From Streptomyces sp. Tu 3180 (GTDB taxonomy: Bacteria; Actinomycetota; Actinomycetes; Streptomycetales; Streptomycetaceae), in contig NZ_WOXS01000002.1 in assembly GCF_009852415.1 (NCBI RefSeq), forward strand, positions 4,628,001 to 4,692,000: a stretch of 64,000 nt of DNA, written 5' to 3'. The notes beneath the pieces were generated by a model, which saw only the letters and a list, made by a program, of their open reading frames with translations, was not told where the DNA came from and made no database searches. Of this stretch, positions 1-8,796 are shown in pieces. Positions within the stretch are counted from its first letter, which is position 1. Each line of letters begins with the position of its first letter. The position numbers and the translations under genes were made by a program.

Positions 1-1
1 G

Positions 2-427
2 CGTCAGCTGAGACTGGCCAAGGACGCGATGGACCGGGACTGGGCCGACCCGGACCTCGACCTGACCGCGATCGCCGCGCACGCCGGCTACTCGCGCTAC
101 CACTTCATACGCGCCTTCAGGGAGACCTACGGCGAGACCCCGGGCCAGTACCTCACGCACCGCCGGATCGAGCGCGCCGAGGACCTGCTGCGCACCGCCG
201 GTCTGTCGGTGACGGAGATCTGCCACGTGGTCGGCTTCAGCAGCCTGGGCACGTTCTCGGCGCGGTTCAAGACCTGGACCGGCCTGTCCCCCAGCGAGTA
301 CCGCGCCAGGCACGTGGGCCGCGGTGCCGCCCTGATCCCGGGCTGTTACGCCATGCACTGGCTCGGCGGGTACCGGCCCGGGCCGGGCAGGGCGGCGGCA
401 CAGCGCAATTCCGGAGAAGCGGACTGA
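2..427 (+). CDS. AraC-family transcriptional regulator, 5'-truncated by the window edge
   Basis: The reading frame is open from base 2, and codons upstream of the first ATG (base 29) already encode typical AraC helix sequence (RQLRLAKDAMDRDW), so the gene begins at or before the window edge. Two helix-turn-helix motifs of the AraC/XylS DNA-binding domain are visible: one around LTAIAAHAGYSRYHFIRAF and one around VTEICHVVGFSSLGTFSARF, followed by the usual W.G.SPSEYR ending. It ends 60 bp before a glyoxalase-fold gene on the same strand, which it might regulate. No ligand can be inferred because any sensor domain would lie outside the window. Confidence 0.85.
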   Translation, partial: RQLRLAKDAMDRDWADPDLDLTAIAAHAGYSRYHFIRAFRETYGETPGQYLTHRRIERAEDLLRTAGLSVTEICHVVGFSSLGTFSARFKTWTGLSPSEYRARHVGRGAALIPGCYAMHWLGGYRPGPGRAAAQRNSGEAD

Positions 428-487
428 CGGCGGCGCCGCCTACGGTGACAGGGCACTGAGGGAACGGCCGCGAAACAGGAGTACGTC

Positions 488-931
488 ATGATCAAGGGGC
501 TCGCCATCACCACCGTCTGGGTCCTCGACCAGGACCGGGCGAAGGAGTTCTACACCGAGAAGCTGGGCCTGGAGGTGCGCACCGACATGACCCTGGGCGA
601 GGGCGGCATGCGCTGGCTCACCGTCGGCTCGCCGGAGCAGCCCGACGTCGAACTGACCCTGATGGTCCCCGGCGCGGGCATGGACCCCGAGTCCGCCGAG
701 ATGATCAGGAAGCTGGTGGCCAAGGGAGCGCTCGGCCCCGGTGTGCTGACCACCGACGACATCCACGGCGACTACGCCAAGCTCAAGGACCGCGGGGTCG
801 AGTTCATCCAGGAGCCGCAGGAGCGCCCGTACGGCACCGAGGCCCTGTTCCGCGACGACTCCGGCAACTGGTTCTCCTTCACCCAGAGGCGCGAGGGCGG
901 CCTCGACACGGACAAGGACTGGGGCTGCTGA
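488..931 (+). CDS. VOC (glyoxalase/bleomycin-resistance fold) family protein
   Basis: This 147-residue protein has the two-part beta-alpha-beta-beta-beta organisation of the vicinal oxygen chelate superfamily: an N-terminal strand (LAITTVWVLDQDRAKEFYTE), a central strand pair, and a C-terminal half with DDIHGDYAKLKDRGVEF and FRDDSGNWFSFTQ. The ATG follows an AACAGGAG-like ribosome site. Family members include dioxygenases, lyases and drug-binding resistance proteins, and the substrate cannot be told from sequence. It lies just downstream of an AraC regulator and converges on cseC with only 10 bp between the stop codons. Confidence 0.85.
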   Translation: MIKGLAITTVWVLDQDRAKEFYTEKLGLEVRTDMTLGEGGMRWLTVGSPEQPDVELTLMVPGAGMDPESAEMIRKLVAKGALGPGVLTTDDIHGDYAKLKDRGVEFIQEPQERPYGTEALFRDDSGNWFSFTQRREGGLDTDKDWGC

Positions 932-941
932 AACGCCCCCG

Positions 942-2315
942 TCACTGGGCCAGCACCGGGTAGCTCCCGGTGTTCGTCGGCGCGTGCTCCGGCAGCCACA
1001 GCACGGCGACCGCACCCTCCGCCGGTGCGCCCTCCGGCGCCCCCGCCGGCCGTACGTTGCGGAAGGTCAGCCGCGCTCCCAGCACCCGGGCCTGCCCCGC
1101 CGCGATGGTCAGGCCCAGCCCGTGGCCCCGGCCGGCCCGGTCCGCGCTGCCGGTGCGGAACCGGCTCGGCCCCTCGGCGAGCAGGTCGTCGGGGAAGCCG
1201 GGCCCGTGGTCGCGGACCCGGACGACCCGGCCCTCGACGGTGACCTCGACGGGCGGCCTGCCGTGCCGGGCGGCGTTGGTGAGCAGGTTGAACAGCACGC
1301 GCTCCAGACGCCGCGGGTCGGTGGTGACCTCCGACTCGTGCACCACCCGCACCCGGGCGGCCGGGTCCTTCGCGGCCACCCGCCGGGCGACGAACTCGCC
1401 CAGCAGGATGTCCTGCAGTTCGGCCCGCTCGGAGGCCCCGTCCAGCCGGGCCACCTCCAGGACGTCCTCGACGAGGGTGCGCATCGCCTTGGCCCGGTCC
1501 AGCACCAGCTCGGTCGGGCGCCCCGGCGGCAGCAGTTCGGCGGCGGTCAGCAGCCCGGTCACCGGGGTGCGCAGCTCGTGCGCGATGTCGGCGGTGACCC
1601 GGCGCTCGGCCTCCAGCCGCTGCCGCAGCGCGTCCGCCATGGCGTCCACGGCGCTGGCCAGGTCGTCGGTCTCGTCGCGGACGACCCCGCCGATGGCCTC
1701 CCGCACCCGCACGTCCGTCTCGCCGCCCGCGACCCGGTTGGCGGCGGTGGCCGCCTTGCGCAGCCGGCGCGACAGATGGCCGCCGATCAGCACACCGAGC
1801 GCGCTGCCGCCCAGGACGACCGCGATCGAACCGATCACCAGGGCCTGGTCGAGGTCCTTGAGGATGTCCGAGCTGCGGTCGGTGAAGCCGGAGTGCAGGG
1901 ACATCACGTGCCCGTCCTTCAGCGGCACCGCCGCCCATATGTCCGGCGCCCCGCCCGGCCGGTCGGCCACGTAGGTCGCGCGGCGACCCGCCTCGACCTT
2001 CTCCCGGAGCGCCTCGGGCAGCCCCGGGTCGTCGATCTTGGTGTTGGGGAAGTTCAGCCGTCCGGACAGCTCGTAGTTGCGCTGGGCGATCATGATGCGC
2101 TCGTCGGCGAGGTCGCGCGCGTTGTCCAGCATCGACACCCGGGCCGCGTTGTGCACGACCAGGCTCAGCGCGATCGCCACCAGCGCGCCGACCAGCGCGA
2201 TGGCCGCGCTGAGCTTCCACCGCAGGCCCGTGCCGATGCCCGCCCGGTCGACCCAGGCCGCCACCAGGCGCCGGAAGCGCCCCCGCGCCTCGCGTATCCG
2301 CTGCATCCGCCGCAT
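942..2315 (-). CDS. cseC: Sensor histidine kinase CseC of the cell-envelope stress system
   Basis: A 457-residue membrane kinase. A first transmembrane helix lies near residues 35-55, an extracytoplasmic sensor region spans about 56-157, a second helix about 158-178, then a HAMP linker, a dimerisation domain with the phospho-accepting His246 in ADIAHELRTP, and an ATPase domain with the N box (LFNLLTNAARHG) and G boxes (DHGPGFP, GHGLGLTIA). It starts 8 bp after cseB. In S. coelicolor CseC senses envelope stress such as cell-wall antibiotics and phosphorylates CseB, which activates sigE. The assignment rests on operon order sigE-cseA-cseB-cseC as well as domain content. Confidence 0.92.
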   Translation of the reverse strand: MRRMQRIREARGRFRRLVAAWVDRAGIGTGLRWKLSAAIALVGALVAIALSLVVHNAARVSMLDNARDLADERIMIAQRNYELSGRLNFPNTKIDDPGLPEALREKVEAGRRATYVADRPGGAPDIWAAVPLKDGHVMSLHSGFTDRSSDILKDLDQALVIGSIAVVLGGSALGVLIGGHLSRRLRKAATAANRVAGGETDVRVREAIGGVVRDETDDLASAVDAMADALRQRLEAERRVTADIAHELRTPVTGLLTAAELLPPGRPTELVLDRAKAMRTLVEDVLEVARLDGASERAELQDILLGEFVARRVAAKDPAARVRVVHESEVTTDPRRLERVLFNLLTNAARHGRPPVEVTVEGRVVRVRDHGPGFPDDLLAEGPSRFRTGSADRAGRGHGLGLTIAAGQARVLGARLTFRNVRPAGAPEGAPAEGAVAVLWLPEHAPTNTGSYPVLAQ

Positions 2316-2323
2316 CCGCCCGC

Positions 2324-3022
2324 TCAGGCCTTCAGCTTGTAGCCGAAGCCGCGGACCGTCTCGATCCGGTCCTGGCCGATCTTCGCGCGCAGCCGCTGCA
2401 CATGGACGTCGACGACCCGGGTGTCACCGCCCCAGCCGTACTCCCACACGCGTTCCAGCAGCTTGTCGCGGGAGAGCACGGTGCCCGGCGCCGAGGAGAA
2501 CTCCAGCAGCAGCCGCATCTCGGTCGGCGTCAGCGCCACCGGCTCCCCCGCCCTGCGCACCTCCATGCCCTCGGTGTCGACCTCCAGCTCGCCGAAGGCG
2601 AGCACACCCCCGTCGTCCGCGGCGGCCGGTTCCCCCCGGCCGCCGTTCGCCCGCCCGAAGCGGCGCAGCACCGCGCGGATCCGGGCCATCAGGACGGCCC
2701 CGTCGAACGGTTTGGTCACGTAGTCGTCGGCACCCGCCTCCAGGCCCAGCACGACGTCGATGGAGTCGGCGCGCGCCGACAGCATGATCACCGGGACCGT
2801 CGACTCGTCGCGGATGCGCCGGCACAGGCTGACCCCGTCGAGGCCGGGGACCATGACGTCGAGGAGCGCGATGTCGGGGCGGTTCGCCCGGAACGCCTCC
2901 AGACCGGACAGGCCGTCGGGCATCGCGGTGACCGCGAAGCCGTCCCGCTCCAGGGCGAGTTGGGTGGCCTCGCGGATGACGTCGTCGTCCTCGACGAACA
3001 GGACGTGGGTCTGGTCTGCCAT
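2324..3022 (-). CDS. cseB: Response regulator CseB (OmpR/PhoB family)
   Basis: The 232-residue protein has a receiver domain with acidic pocket EDDD (residues 11-14), phospho-acceptor Asp55 in IALLDVMVPG and Lys104 in DDYVTKPF, followed by a winged-helix DNA-binding domain ending VDVHVQRLRAKIG...TVRGFGYKL. It is the third gene of the sigE operon and in the known S. coelicolor circuit activates the sigE promoter after phosphorylation by CseC. A gap of 143 bp separates it from cseA. The tandem 11-bp repeat upstream of sigE (4476-4497) is a candidate binding site, since OmpR-family regulators often bind direct repeats of this period. Confidence 0.94.
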   Translation of the reverse strand: MADQTHVLFVEDDDVIREATQLALERDGFAVTAMPDGLSGLEAFRANRPDIALLDVMVPGLDGVSLCRRIRDESTVPVIMLSARADSIDVVLGLEAGADDYVTKPFDGAVLMARIRAVLRRFGRANGGRGEPAAADDGGVLAFGELEVDTEGMEVRRAGEPVALTPTEMRLLLEFSSAPGTVLSRDKLLERVWEYGWGGDTRVVDVHVQRLRAKIGQDRIETVRGFGYKLKA

Positions 3023-3165
3023 CCCGGTGCTCTCAGTTCTCGTTTCGGTCTCGGGTCCGTGCGGGCGCTCTTCCCCCGCCCACCCGACGGACGCAGGGGA
3101 CCGTGCGGGGGTTCACCCGTTCATCGGTCCGGGCGGCTCCGCCGGTTCACGCCGTGAGCCACGTC

Positions 3166-3816
3166 TCAGCCGTCGGGCGCGGGCGCCGGCTCCGGCCCGG
3201 CCACCTTGCCGTAGTCGTTGTGCGTGCGGTACTCCTCGGTGAACCGGCCCGCGGTCCAGCGGTAGGTGACCACGTCCTCGCCGGACGGGCTCGACACCGG
3301 GTCGCCCCGGTCGTACACCTGCTTGGTCACCACCAGGTCCCCGCGGTCGATCTCCGCGTACACCGGGGGTTCCTCGGTCTTGAACACGTTCACGTACGAG
3401 CCGTCCTCGTCGCGGTACACGTACGAGCCGACGCCCACCGCGTCCCCGCAGGTCAGCACGTTGACGACGACGTCGTCGGCGGCTCCTCCGGTGAGGTTGC
3501 CGTAGCTCACGTCGACGGGGTACTCGTCGGCGACGCACGGCTCGAGCTCCCGCTTGACCTCGGCCGAGACCGCCGGGTCGGCCTTGATCAGCCGGACCGC
3601 GTCCACCCGGTCGGGAGCCGTGGCCTGCGCCTTCGAGGGCGCGGCGGCGCTCACCGCCGAGTCCGCGTGCGCCGGGCCCTCGTCCCGTGCGCCGGTGCCG
3701 CCCGTGCCGCAGCCCGCGGCGAAGAGGCCCGCGGCGGCGAGCGCGGCCGTCGCCGCGGTCGCCGCCCGGACGGTGGTCCGGGCCCCTGTGTGCCCCGCGC
3801 CGGTCAGGCCGCGCAA
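3166..3816 (-). CDS. cseA: Lipoprotein CseA, negative modulator of sigE expression
   Basis: The 216-residue product starts with an Arg-containing n-region, an Ala-rich hydrophobic stretch and a lipobox (FAAGC, Cys36), so it should be a membrane-anchored lipoprotein on the outer face. The mature part contains an acidic soluble domain with Cys residues near CVADEYPVDVSYGN and VLTCGDAVG. The ATG overlaps the end of sigE by 13 bp, which indicates translational coupling. In S. coelicolor loss of CseA raises sigE promoter activity. Identification rests mainly on position between sigE and cseB plus lipoprotein character. Confidence 0.88.
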   Translation of the reverse strand: MRGLTGAGHTGARTTVRAATAATAALAAAGLFAAGCGTGGTGARDEGPAHADSAVSAAAPSKAQATAPDRVDAVRLIKADPAVSAEVKRELEPCVADEYPVDVSYGNLTGGAADDVVVNVLTCGDAVGVGSYVYRDEDGSYVNVFKTEEPPVYAEIDRGDLVVTKQVYDRGDPVSSPSGEDVVTYRWTAGRFTEEYRTHNDYGKVAGPEPAPAPDG

Positions 3817-4343
3817 CGCTCCCGCTCCTCACGCTCCAGAGCGCGTGCGTCCAGGTCGCGCGCCTGAAGCTCCTCGCGGAGCCGGGCCAGCGCCCGGTGC
3901 AGTGTGCTCTTGACCGTTCCGGCCGACATGCCGAGGGCGGCGGCCGTCTCCTCCGTGGACATCTGCTCCCAGTGTCGCAGCACCACGACACTGCGCTGCT
4001 TCGGGGCGAGCACCTTCAGGACGTCCATCAGCAGGGCGCGGTCGGCGTGCTGCTCGGTGGCGTCGTCCACGCAGGACTCCGGGAGCTGCTCGGTCGGCAC
4101 CTCCTCCAGCCTGCGGGCGCGCCACCACTCGGTCCGCGTGTTGATCATGACGCGGCGCAGGTAGGCGTCGGCCAGCCGCTTGTCCTCGATGGTCTCCCAG
4201 CGGCCGTACGTCCGGACCAGCGCGGTCTGCAGCAGGTCCTGCGCGTCGACGGGGTCCGGGACCAGGCGGCGGGCGCTGCGCAGCAGCGCGTCCTGCCGGG
4301 TGCGGACGTACTCCTCGAACCCGAGCACCTCGCCCTGCGCCAT
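3804..4343 (-). CDS. sigE: ECF RNA polymerase sigma factor SigE
   Basis: A 179-residue group IV sigma factor. Region 2 covers roughly residues 8-75 (EEYVRTRQDALLRSARRLV, DAQDLLQTALVRTYGRW) and region 4 roughly 105-160 (LAPKQRSVVVLRHWEQMSTEE and the recognition helix in SAGTVKSTLHRALARL). It is the first gene of sigE-cseABC. In Streptomyces SigE directs envelope-stress genes and, unusually, is controlled mainly by transcription through CseBC, not by an anti-sigma factor. No anti-sigma gene follows it here, in keeping with that. Confidence 0.94.
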   Translation of the reverse strand: MAQGEVLGFEEYVRTRQDALLRSARRLVPDPVDAQDLLQTALVRTYGRWETIEDKRLADAYLRRVMINTRTEWWRARRLEEVPTEQLPESCVDDATEQHADRALLMDVLKVLAPKQRSVVVLRHWEQMSTEETAAALGMSAGTVKSTLHRALARLREELQARDLDARALEREERERCAA

Positions 4344-4475
4344 GGTGAACCGCCTTCCGCTCCCCGTTCCGGCCCGCCCGTGCGCGCCGGCTGCACTGCC
4401 TGTGATCCGTGGTCGTCATGCCCTTTCCGGGCACGTGGACGAAGGTACGGAGGCGTTGTCACGGCACTGTGCGAA

Positions 4476-4497
4476 GCAGCCTGCGGGCAGCCTGCGG
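4476..4497. repeat. Perfect tandem 11-bp repeat upstream of sigE, candidate CseB site
   Basis: GCAGCCTGCGG occurs twice head to tail (4476-4486 and 4487-4497), about 135-155 bp upstream of the sigE start codon. Direct repeats with an 11-bp period are the typical target form of PhoB/OmpR-family regulators such as CseB. The regulatory role is inferred. Confidence 0.5.
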
Positions 4498-4626
4498 CTG
4501 TCCGTCGGTTGTGTAACGGAAGGGGGAACGGGGTGGGGTGGTGCGGCGATCGAGGCGGTTATGGGCGGATACGGCGGGCCGGCGCCGTGGCCGCGGACGC
4601 CCGTCCCCGTGTGCGCCGGCTGTGCA

Positions 4627-5562
4627 TCAGCCCAGCGGCAGCCGGTACAGGCCGCCCGGCAGCGGCTCCACCAGGCCGTCGGCGACGAGACCGTCCAGGG
4701 CGCGGGCGCGCTGCACCGGCTCGTGCCACACCCGGTCCAGGGCGGCCTGCGGCACCGGTCCGTGCGTCTCCCGCAGCACGGCCAGCAGCCGCCCGCGGAC
4801 CTGGCGGTCCGTGCCCGCGTACGTCTGGCCCCGGCGCGGCGGACCGTCGTGGGCCGGCTTGCCCGCCAGGCGCCAGGCGCACTGCGCGGCGATCGGACAG
4901 CGGTGGCACGACTCGTTCTTCGCCGTGCACACCAGCGCCCCGAGCTCCATGGAGGCGGCGGCCCACCGCGCGGCGGTCGACGCATCCTCCGGCAGCAGCG
5001 TCCGGGCGAGCCGGCGCTCGGCGGCGGTGGTCGCGTTCGGCGGGTACTGCACCCCGGTGACCGCGCGGGCGAACACCCGGCGGACGTTGGTGTCCAGCAC
5101 CGCGTGCCGCTGCCCGTACGCGAACGACGCCACGGCCGCGGCCGTGTACTCGCCGATGCCGGGCAGCGCCAGCAGCTGGGCGTGGTCGGCCGGGACGTCG
5201 CCGCCGTGCCGCTCCGTTATGGCGACGGCGGCGCCGTGCAGCCGCAGGGCGCGGCGCGGGTAGCCGAGCCGGCCCCAGGCGCGGACGGCCTCGCCGGGCG
5301 CCTGGGCGGCGAGGTCGGCGGGGCGCGGCCAGCGGGCCATCCACTGCTCGTAGACGGGCAGGACCCGGTTCACCGGGGTCTGCTGGAGCATGAACTCACT
5401 GACCATCACCCCCCACGCGCCGGCCTCCGGGCGCCGCCACGGCAGGTCCCGGGCGTGCTCGTCGAACCATTCGATGACAGGGGAGTGCAGCGGCTCACCG
5501 GGAGCACGCTCGGACGCGGAATCGGCGGCGGGGCCGTACGGGGGCTTCGTGGGAGCAGTCAT
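4627..5562 (-). CDS. mutY: A/G-specific adenine DNA glycosylase
   Basis: This 311-residue protein removes adenine mispaired with 8-oxoguanine. It shows the catalytic Glu in SEFMLQQTPV, the helix-hairpin-helix LLALPGIGEYTAAAVASF, the catalytic Asp in AVLDTNVRRV, and four cysteines spaced C-X6-C-X2-C-X5-C (CTAKNESCHRCPIAAQC) for a 4Fe-4S cluster. The C-terminal NUDIX-like recognition domain is short compared with E. coli MutY, as is common in actinobacteria. The ATG at 5562 gives MTAPTKPPYG; a longer open frame upstream has no MutY homology. It is transcribed towards sigE. Confidence 0.93.
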   Translation of the reverse strand: MTAPTKPPYGPAADSASERAPGEPLHSPVIEWFDEHARDLPWRRPEAGAWGVMVSEFMLQQTPVNRVLPVYEQWMARWPRPADLAAQAPGEAVRAWGRLGYPRRALRLHGAAVAITERHGGDVPADHAQLLALPGIGEYTAAAVASFAYGQRHAVLDTNVRRVFARAVTGVQYPPNATTAAERRLARTLLPEDASTAARWAAASMELGALVCTAKNESCHRCPIAAQCAWRLAGKPAHDGPPRRGQTYAGTDRQVRGRLLAVLRETHGPVPQAALDRVWHEPVQRARALDGLVADGLVEPLPGGLYRLPLG

Positions 5563-5706
5563 GACCCCTCGATCCTGCCACGCCCGGCCCCGCCCGCGGG
5601 GGGACCGCCACGGTGGTGGGAGGGGGAACCAGGGGTCCCGGAGAGTGACGGGCACCTGACGATCGGCAGCAGTGGCGACCCGGCGGCCGCTTGTAGCGTC
5701 GACGGC

Positions 5707-7302
5707 ATGGAACGTGCCCGCCTCGCCGCGCTCGGCAGGGGCTGCCTGCTCTGGGCGGCCCTCGCCGCCCCGGCGCTCACCGCGGACCGGCTCGGGCTGA
5801 ACGAGCCGCGCGCCCTCGGGCAGCGGCTGGCCGGCCTGGTCCTGCTCGCCGCCGCCACCGCCGTCTCCCGGCGCCGGCCGCCGGCCGCGTTCGCGCTGAC
5901 GGCCGCCCTGAGCCTGGCCTGCGCACCCGCGCTGTTCAGCGTCTCCTACGGCCCGGCGCTCGGTGTGTCCGCGCTGCTGCTCGGGCTGCGGGCGGAGCGC
6001 ACGGCCCCCGCGGCGCTGTGCTTCGCCGCCGTCGGCTGCGCCGGCACCGCGCGGATCGCGCTCACCGGGGCCGACCCGGTCCCCGAGTGGCTGGTCCTGA
6101 CCGGCACCCTCCTGTTCGGCTGCGTCTTCCCCTGGCTCGGCGGGCGCTACTGGCGGCAGAGCCGCCAGCTGGCCGAGGCGGGCTGGCTGCGGGCGGCCCG
6201 CCTGGAGGAGGAGCAGCGCCTCACCGAGGAGCGCGCCCGGCTGCGCGAGCGGGCCCGGATCGCCCAGGACATGCACGACTCCCTGGGCCACGAGCTGAGC
6301 CTGATCGCCCTGCGCGCGGGCGCCCTCCAGGTCGCCCCCGACCTCGCCGGCCACCACCGGGCCGCCGCGGCCGACCTGCGCGCGGCGGCCGCCGACGCCA
6401 CCGACCGGCTGCACCGCATCATCGGCGTCCTGCGGGAGGACGACGAGCCCGTGCCGCTGACCCCGGCCGGCGAGGACGTCGAGCAACTCGTCGCCCGCGC
6501 CGCCGAGTCCGGGCTGCCGGTGCGCTGGGAGACCGGCGGGCGGAACACGGCCGTGCGGCCCGGCGGGGTCGCCGGGCGGCTGCTGCACCGGGTGACCAGG
6601 GAGGCGCTGACCAACGCGGCACGGCACGCACCGGGCGCGCCCGTCGTCGTGGCGGTGACGGGGGACGACGCGCGGGGAGCGACCGTCACCATCACCAACG
6701 GCCGTGCGGTCCAAGGGAGTTCACCGGCCCCGGGAAGCGGTTCGGGCCTGCTCGGGTTGCGCGCCGCCGTGACCGCGGTCGGCGGCACCTTCGAGGCGGG
6801 CCCGCACGCCGACGGCTACCGGGTCCGGGCCCACGTCCCGGCGCGGGCGTCCGCGCAGGCCGCGCCCCCGCACCCGCCCTCCGCCCCCTTCACCCGGGCC
6901 CGCCGCCGGGTCGCCGCCGGTCTCGGCGTCGCGGCCTGCGCGGGTGTCGTCCTGGTCGGTTCGGCCTTCGGCTGGTACGCCTACACCGAGACGCACTCGG
7001 TCCTGGAGCCCGCCGCCTACGCGGGGCTGCGCCCGGGCGCGCCGGCCGACGAGGTCGCACGGGTGCTGCCGGACCGGGACGTCCAGGACCCGCCCTCGGA
7101 ACGCGCGCCCGCGCCGCCCGAGGGCGCCGACTGCCGTTACTACCGCGCGAGCGGCGAACTCTTCGTCTCCGTCGACCATTTCCGGCTCTGCTTCGACGAG
7201 GAGGGGCGCCTGGTCACCAAGGACGTGGTCCCGCGCGTCGGCCTGGCCGGCGACGGACCGGAGGGAGAACGACCGCACGAACAAGAGGAGTTCGCACGAT
7301 GA
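5707..7302 (+). CDS. NarL-type sensor histidine kinase with an extra C-terminal exported domain
   Basis: The 531-residue protein begins with several hydrophobic segments (about residues 8-155), then a HisKA_3 dimerisation region with His190 in ARIAQDMHDSLGHELSL, and an ATPase domain with N box REALTNAARHAPG and G box GSGLLGLRAAV. Unlike ordinary kinases of this group it continues past residue 400 with a further transmembrane helix (VAACAGVVLVGSAFGWYAY) and about 100 residues predicted outside the membrane (YAGLRPGAPADEVARVLPD and a later Cys pair). That motif loosely resembles the start of SmpA/BamE-type domains. The stop overlaps the response regulator start by 4 bp. Confidence 0.88.
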   Translation: MERARLAALGRGCLLWAALAAPALTADRLGLNEPRALGQRLAGLVLLAAATAVSRRRPPAAFALTAALSLACAPALFSVSYGPALGVSALLLGLRAERTAPAALCFAAVGCAGTARIALTGADPVPEWLVLTGTLLFGCVFPWLGGRYWRQSRQLAEAGWLRAARLEEEQRLTEERARLRERARIAQDMHDSLGHELSLIALRAGALQVAPDLAGHHRAAAADLRAAAADATDRLHRIIGVLREDDEPVPLTPAGEDVEQLVARAAESGLPVRWETGGRNTAVRPGGVAGRLLHRVTREALTNAARHAPGAPVVVAVTGDDARGATVTITNGRAVQGSSPAPGSGSGLLGLRAAVTAVGGTFEAGPHADGYRVRAHVPARASAQAAPPHPPSAPFTRARRRVAAGLGVAACAGVVLVGSAFGWYAYTETHSVLEPAAYAGLRPGAPADEVARVLPDRDVQDPPSERAPAPPEGADCRYYRASGELFVSVDHFRLCFDEEGRLVTKDVVPRVGLAGDGPEGERPHEQEEFAR

Positions 7303-7964
7303 TCCGGGTCCTGCTGGCCGACGACGAGGCGTTGGTGCGCGCCGGGGTGCGCGCCATCCTGGGGAGCAGCGGTGAGACGGAGGTCGTCGCGGAGGCGGGT
7401 GACGGGCGCGAGGCCGTCGAACTGGCCCGGGCGCACCGCCCCGACGTGGCCCTGCTCGACATCCGCATGCCCCGCCTGGACGGGCTCGCGGCGGCCGAGG
7501 AGATCGTCCGCACCGTCCCCGGCACGGCCGTCGCGATGCTCACCACCTTCTCCGAACGCGCCCACGTGGCCCGCGCGCTGGGCGGCGGCGCCACCGGCTT
7601 CCTGCTCAAGTCCGGTGACCCGTACGAACTCATCGCCGGAACAAGGGCGGTGGCGGGCGGCGCGGCCTTCCTGTCGCCCAAGGTGGCCCGGTACGTCATC
7701 GAGGGACTCGGCGGCGCCGGCGGCACCGGCCGGCTCGCCCGGGAGGCGGAGGCCCGCGCGCGCGTGGCGGTGCTCAGCCCGCGCGAGCGCGAGGTGCTCG
7801 GCCTGGTCGGGTCCGGACTGTCCAACCCGGAGATCGCCGCCCGGCTGCACCTCGTCGAGGGCACGGTGAAGGCGTACGTCAGCGCGGTCCTCGACCGGCT
7901 CGGCGTGCGCAATCGCGTACAGGCGGCGATCGTCGCCCACGAGGCGGGACTGGTCGCGACCTGA
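7299..7964 (+). CDS. NarL/LuxR-family response regulator
   Basis: This 221-residue regulator is translationally coupled to the kinase before it through an ATGA overlap. The receiver domain has acidic residues LADDEA, phospho-acceptor Asp54 in DVALLDIRMP, and Lys in FLLKSGDPYEL. The C-terminal LuxR helix-turn-helix is LSPREREVLGLVGSGLSNPEIA followed by VEGTVKAYVSAVLDRLGVRNR. It ends 3 bp before the convergent PAP2 gene. The pair's stimulus and targets are unknown. Confidence 0.93.
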   Translation: MIRVLLADDEALVRAGVRAILGSSGETEVVAEAGDGREAVELARAHRPDVALLDIRMPRLDGLAAAEEIVRTVPGTAVAMLTTFSERAHVARALGGGATGFLLKSGDPYELIAGTRAVAGGAAFLSPKVARYVIEGLGGAGGTGRLAREAEARARVAVLSPREREVLGLVGSGLSNPEIAARLHLVEGTVKAYVSAVLDRLGVRNRVQAAIVAHEAGLVAT

Positions 7965-7967
7965 GTC

Positions 7968-8621
7968 CTAGCGGTGTCGGCGCGTCGCGTACGGCGGGAC
8001 GCGGTGGGCGGCCGGTTCCGGTCCCGGTCCGGTGAGCCAGCGCACGGCGGGCGCCGACGAGGCGCGCATCGACGCGGCGAGCCGGACCGCCGGGCGCGTG
8101 GCCAGCCGTACGGCGGCGAAGGCGACGACCGCGCCGAGGAGCAGTCCGGCGGCCACGTCGTGCGGGTAGTGCACGCCGACGAACACCCGGGAGAAGGCCG
8201 TGAGCAGGGCCAGCGGGGCCGTCAGCCGGACGAGCGCGCGGCGGACCAGGACCAGGGCGAGGGCCGAGGCGCCCGCGATCGCGGCGTGGTTGCTGGGGAA
8301 CGACCAGTCGCCGTGCGGCGGGCACGCGGCCAGGGAGGGGGCGGCGTCGGTGACCGCCCGGCACGGACGCTCCTGGGTCACAACGGACTTCAGCACCTCA
8401 CTGCACACGTACGCCACGGCCGTGGCCAGAGGTGCAAGGCACGCGATCGCGAACGTCCGTGGGCCGGCGCGCCGGGCCCGCCACCAGCCGAGGACGAACA
8501 GCGCGACGAAGACCAGGAGTCCGGCCTCCGTCCCGATCTCGGCCGTGTGCCGCACCCACGACGGGGAGTCGTGCGCGAAGTCGGTGATGTCGCGGTAGAG
8601 CCCGCTGTCCACGAAGTCCAT
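7968..8621 (-). CDS. PAP2-family membrane phosphatase
   Basis: The protein carries all three motifs of the PAP2 (lipid phosphate/undecaprenyl pyrophosphate phosphatase-like) family: VVTQERPCR, PSNHA in WSFPSNHAAIAG, and SRVFVGVHYPHDVAAG. At least four hydrophobic helices surround them, so it is an integral membrane enzyme acting on a lipid or other phosphate ester. I start it at the ATG at 8621 (MDFVDSGLY, 217 residues) because the longer frame to 8840 has no conserved content and crosses the divergent promoter region. Confidence 0.87.
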   Translation of the reverse strand: MDFVDSGLYRDITDFAHDSPSWVRHTAEIGTEAGLLVFVALFVLGWWRARRAGPRTFAIACLAPLATAVAYVCSEVLKSVVTQERPCRAVTDAAPSLAACPPHGDWSFPSNHAAIAGASALALVLVRRALVRLTAPLALLTAFSRVFVGVHYPHDVAAGLLLGAVVAFAAVRLATRPAVRLAASMRASSAPAVRWLTGPGPEPAAHRVPPYATRRHR

Positions 8622-8796
8622 GGTCACGGACCGTAGGCGAGGGGCCGATGCGGTCACACCCCGCGATCGTCGCGTGCCGCACCCGACGAAAGACAGGGCG
8701 GGCGGGGCGGGTTCCGGGATGATGATCCGGAAAAGTTGTGAGTCTTGGCGGCGGGTGGGCCGAGCGAACGCACCGATCTCTCGTACAGTTTGCGCC

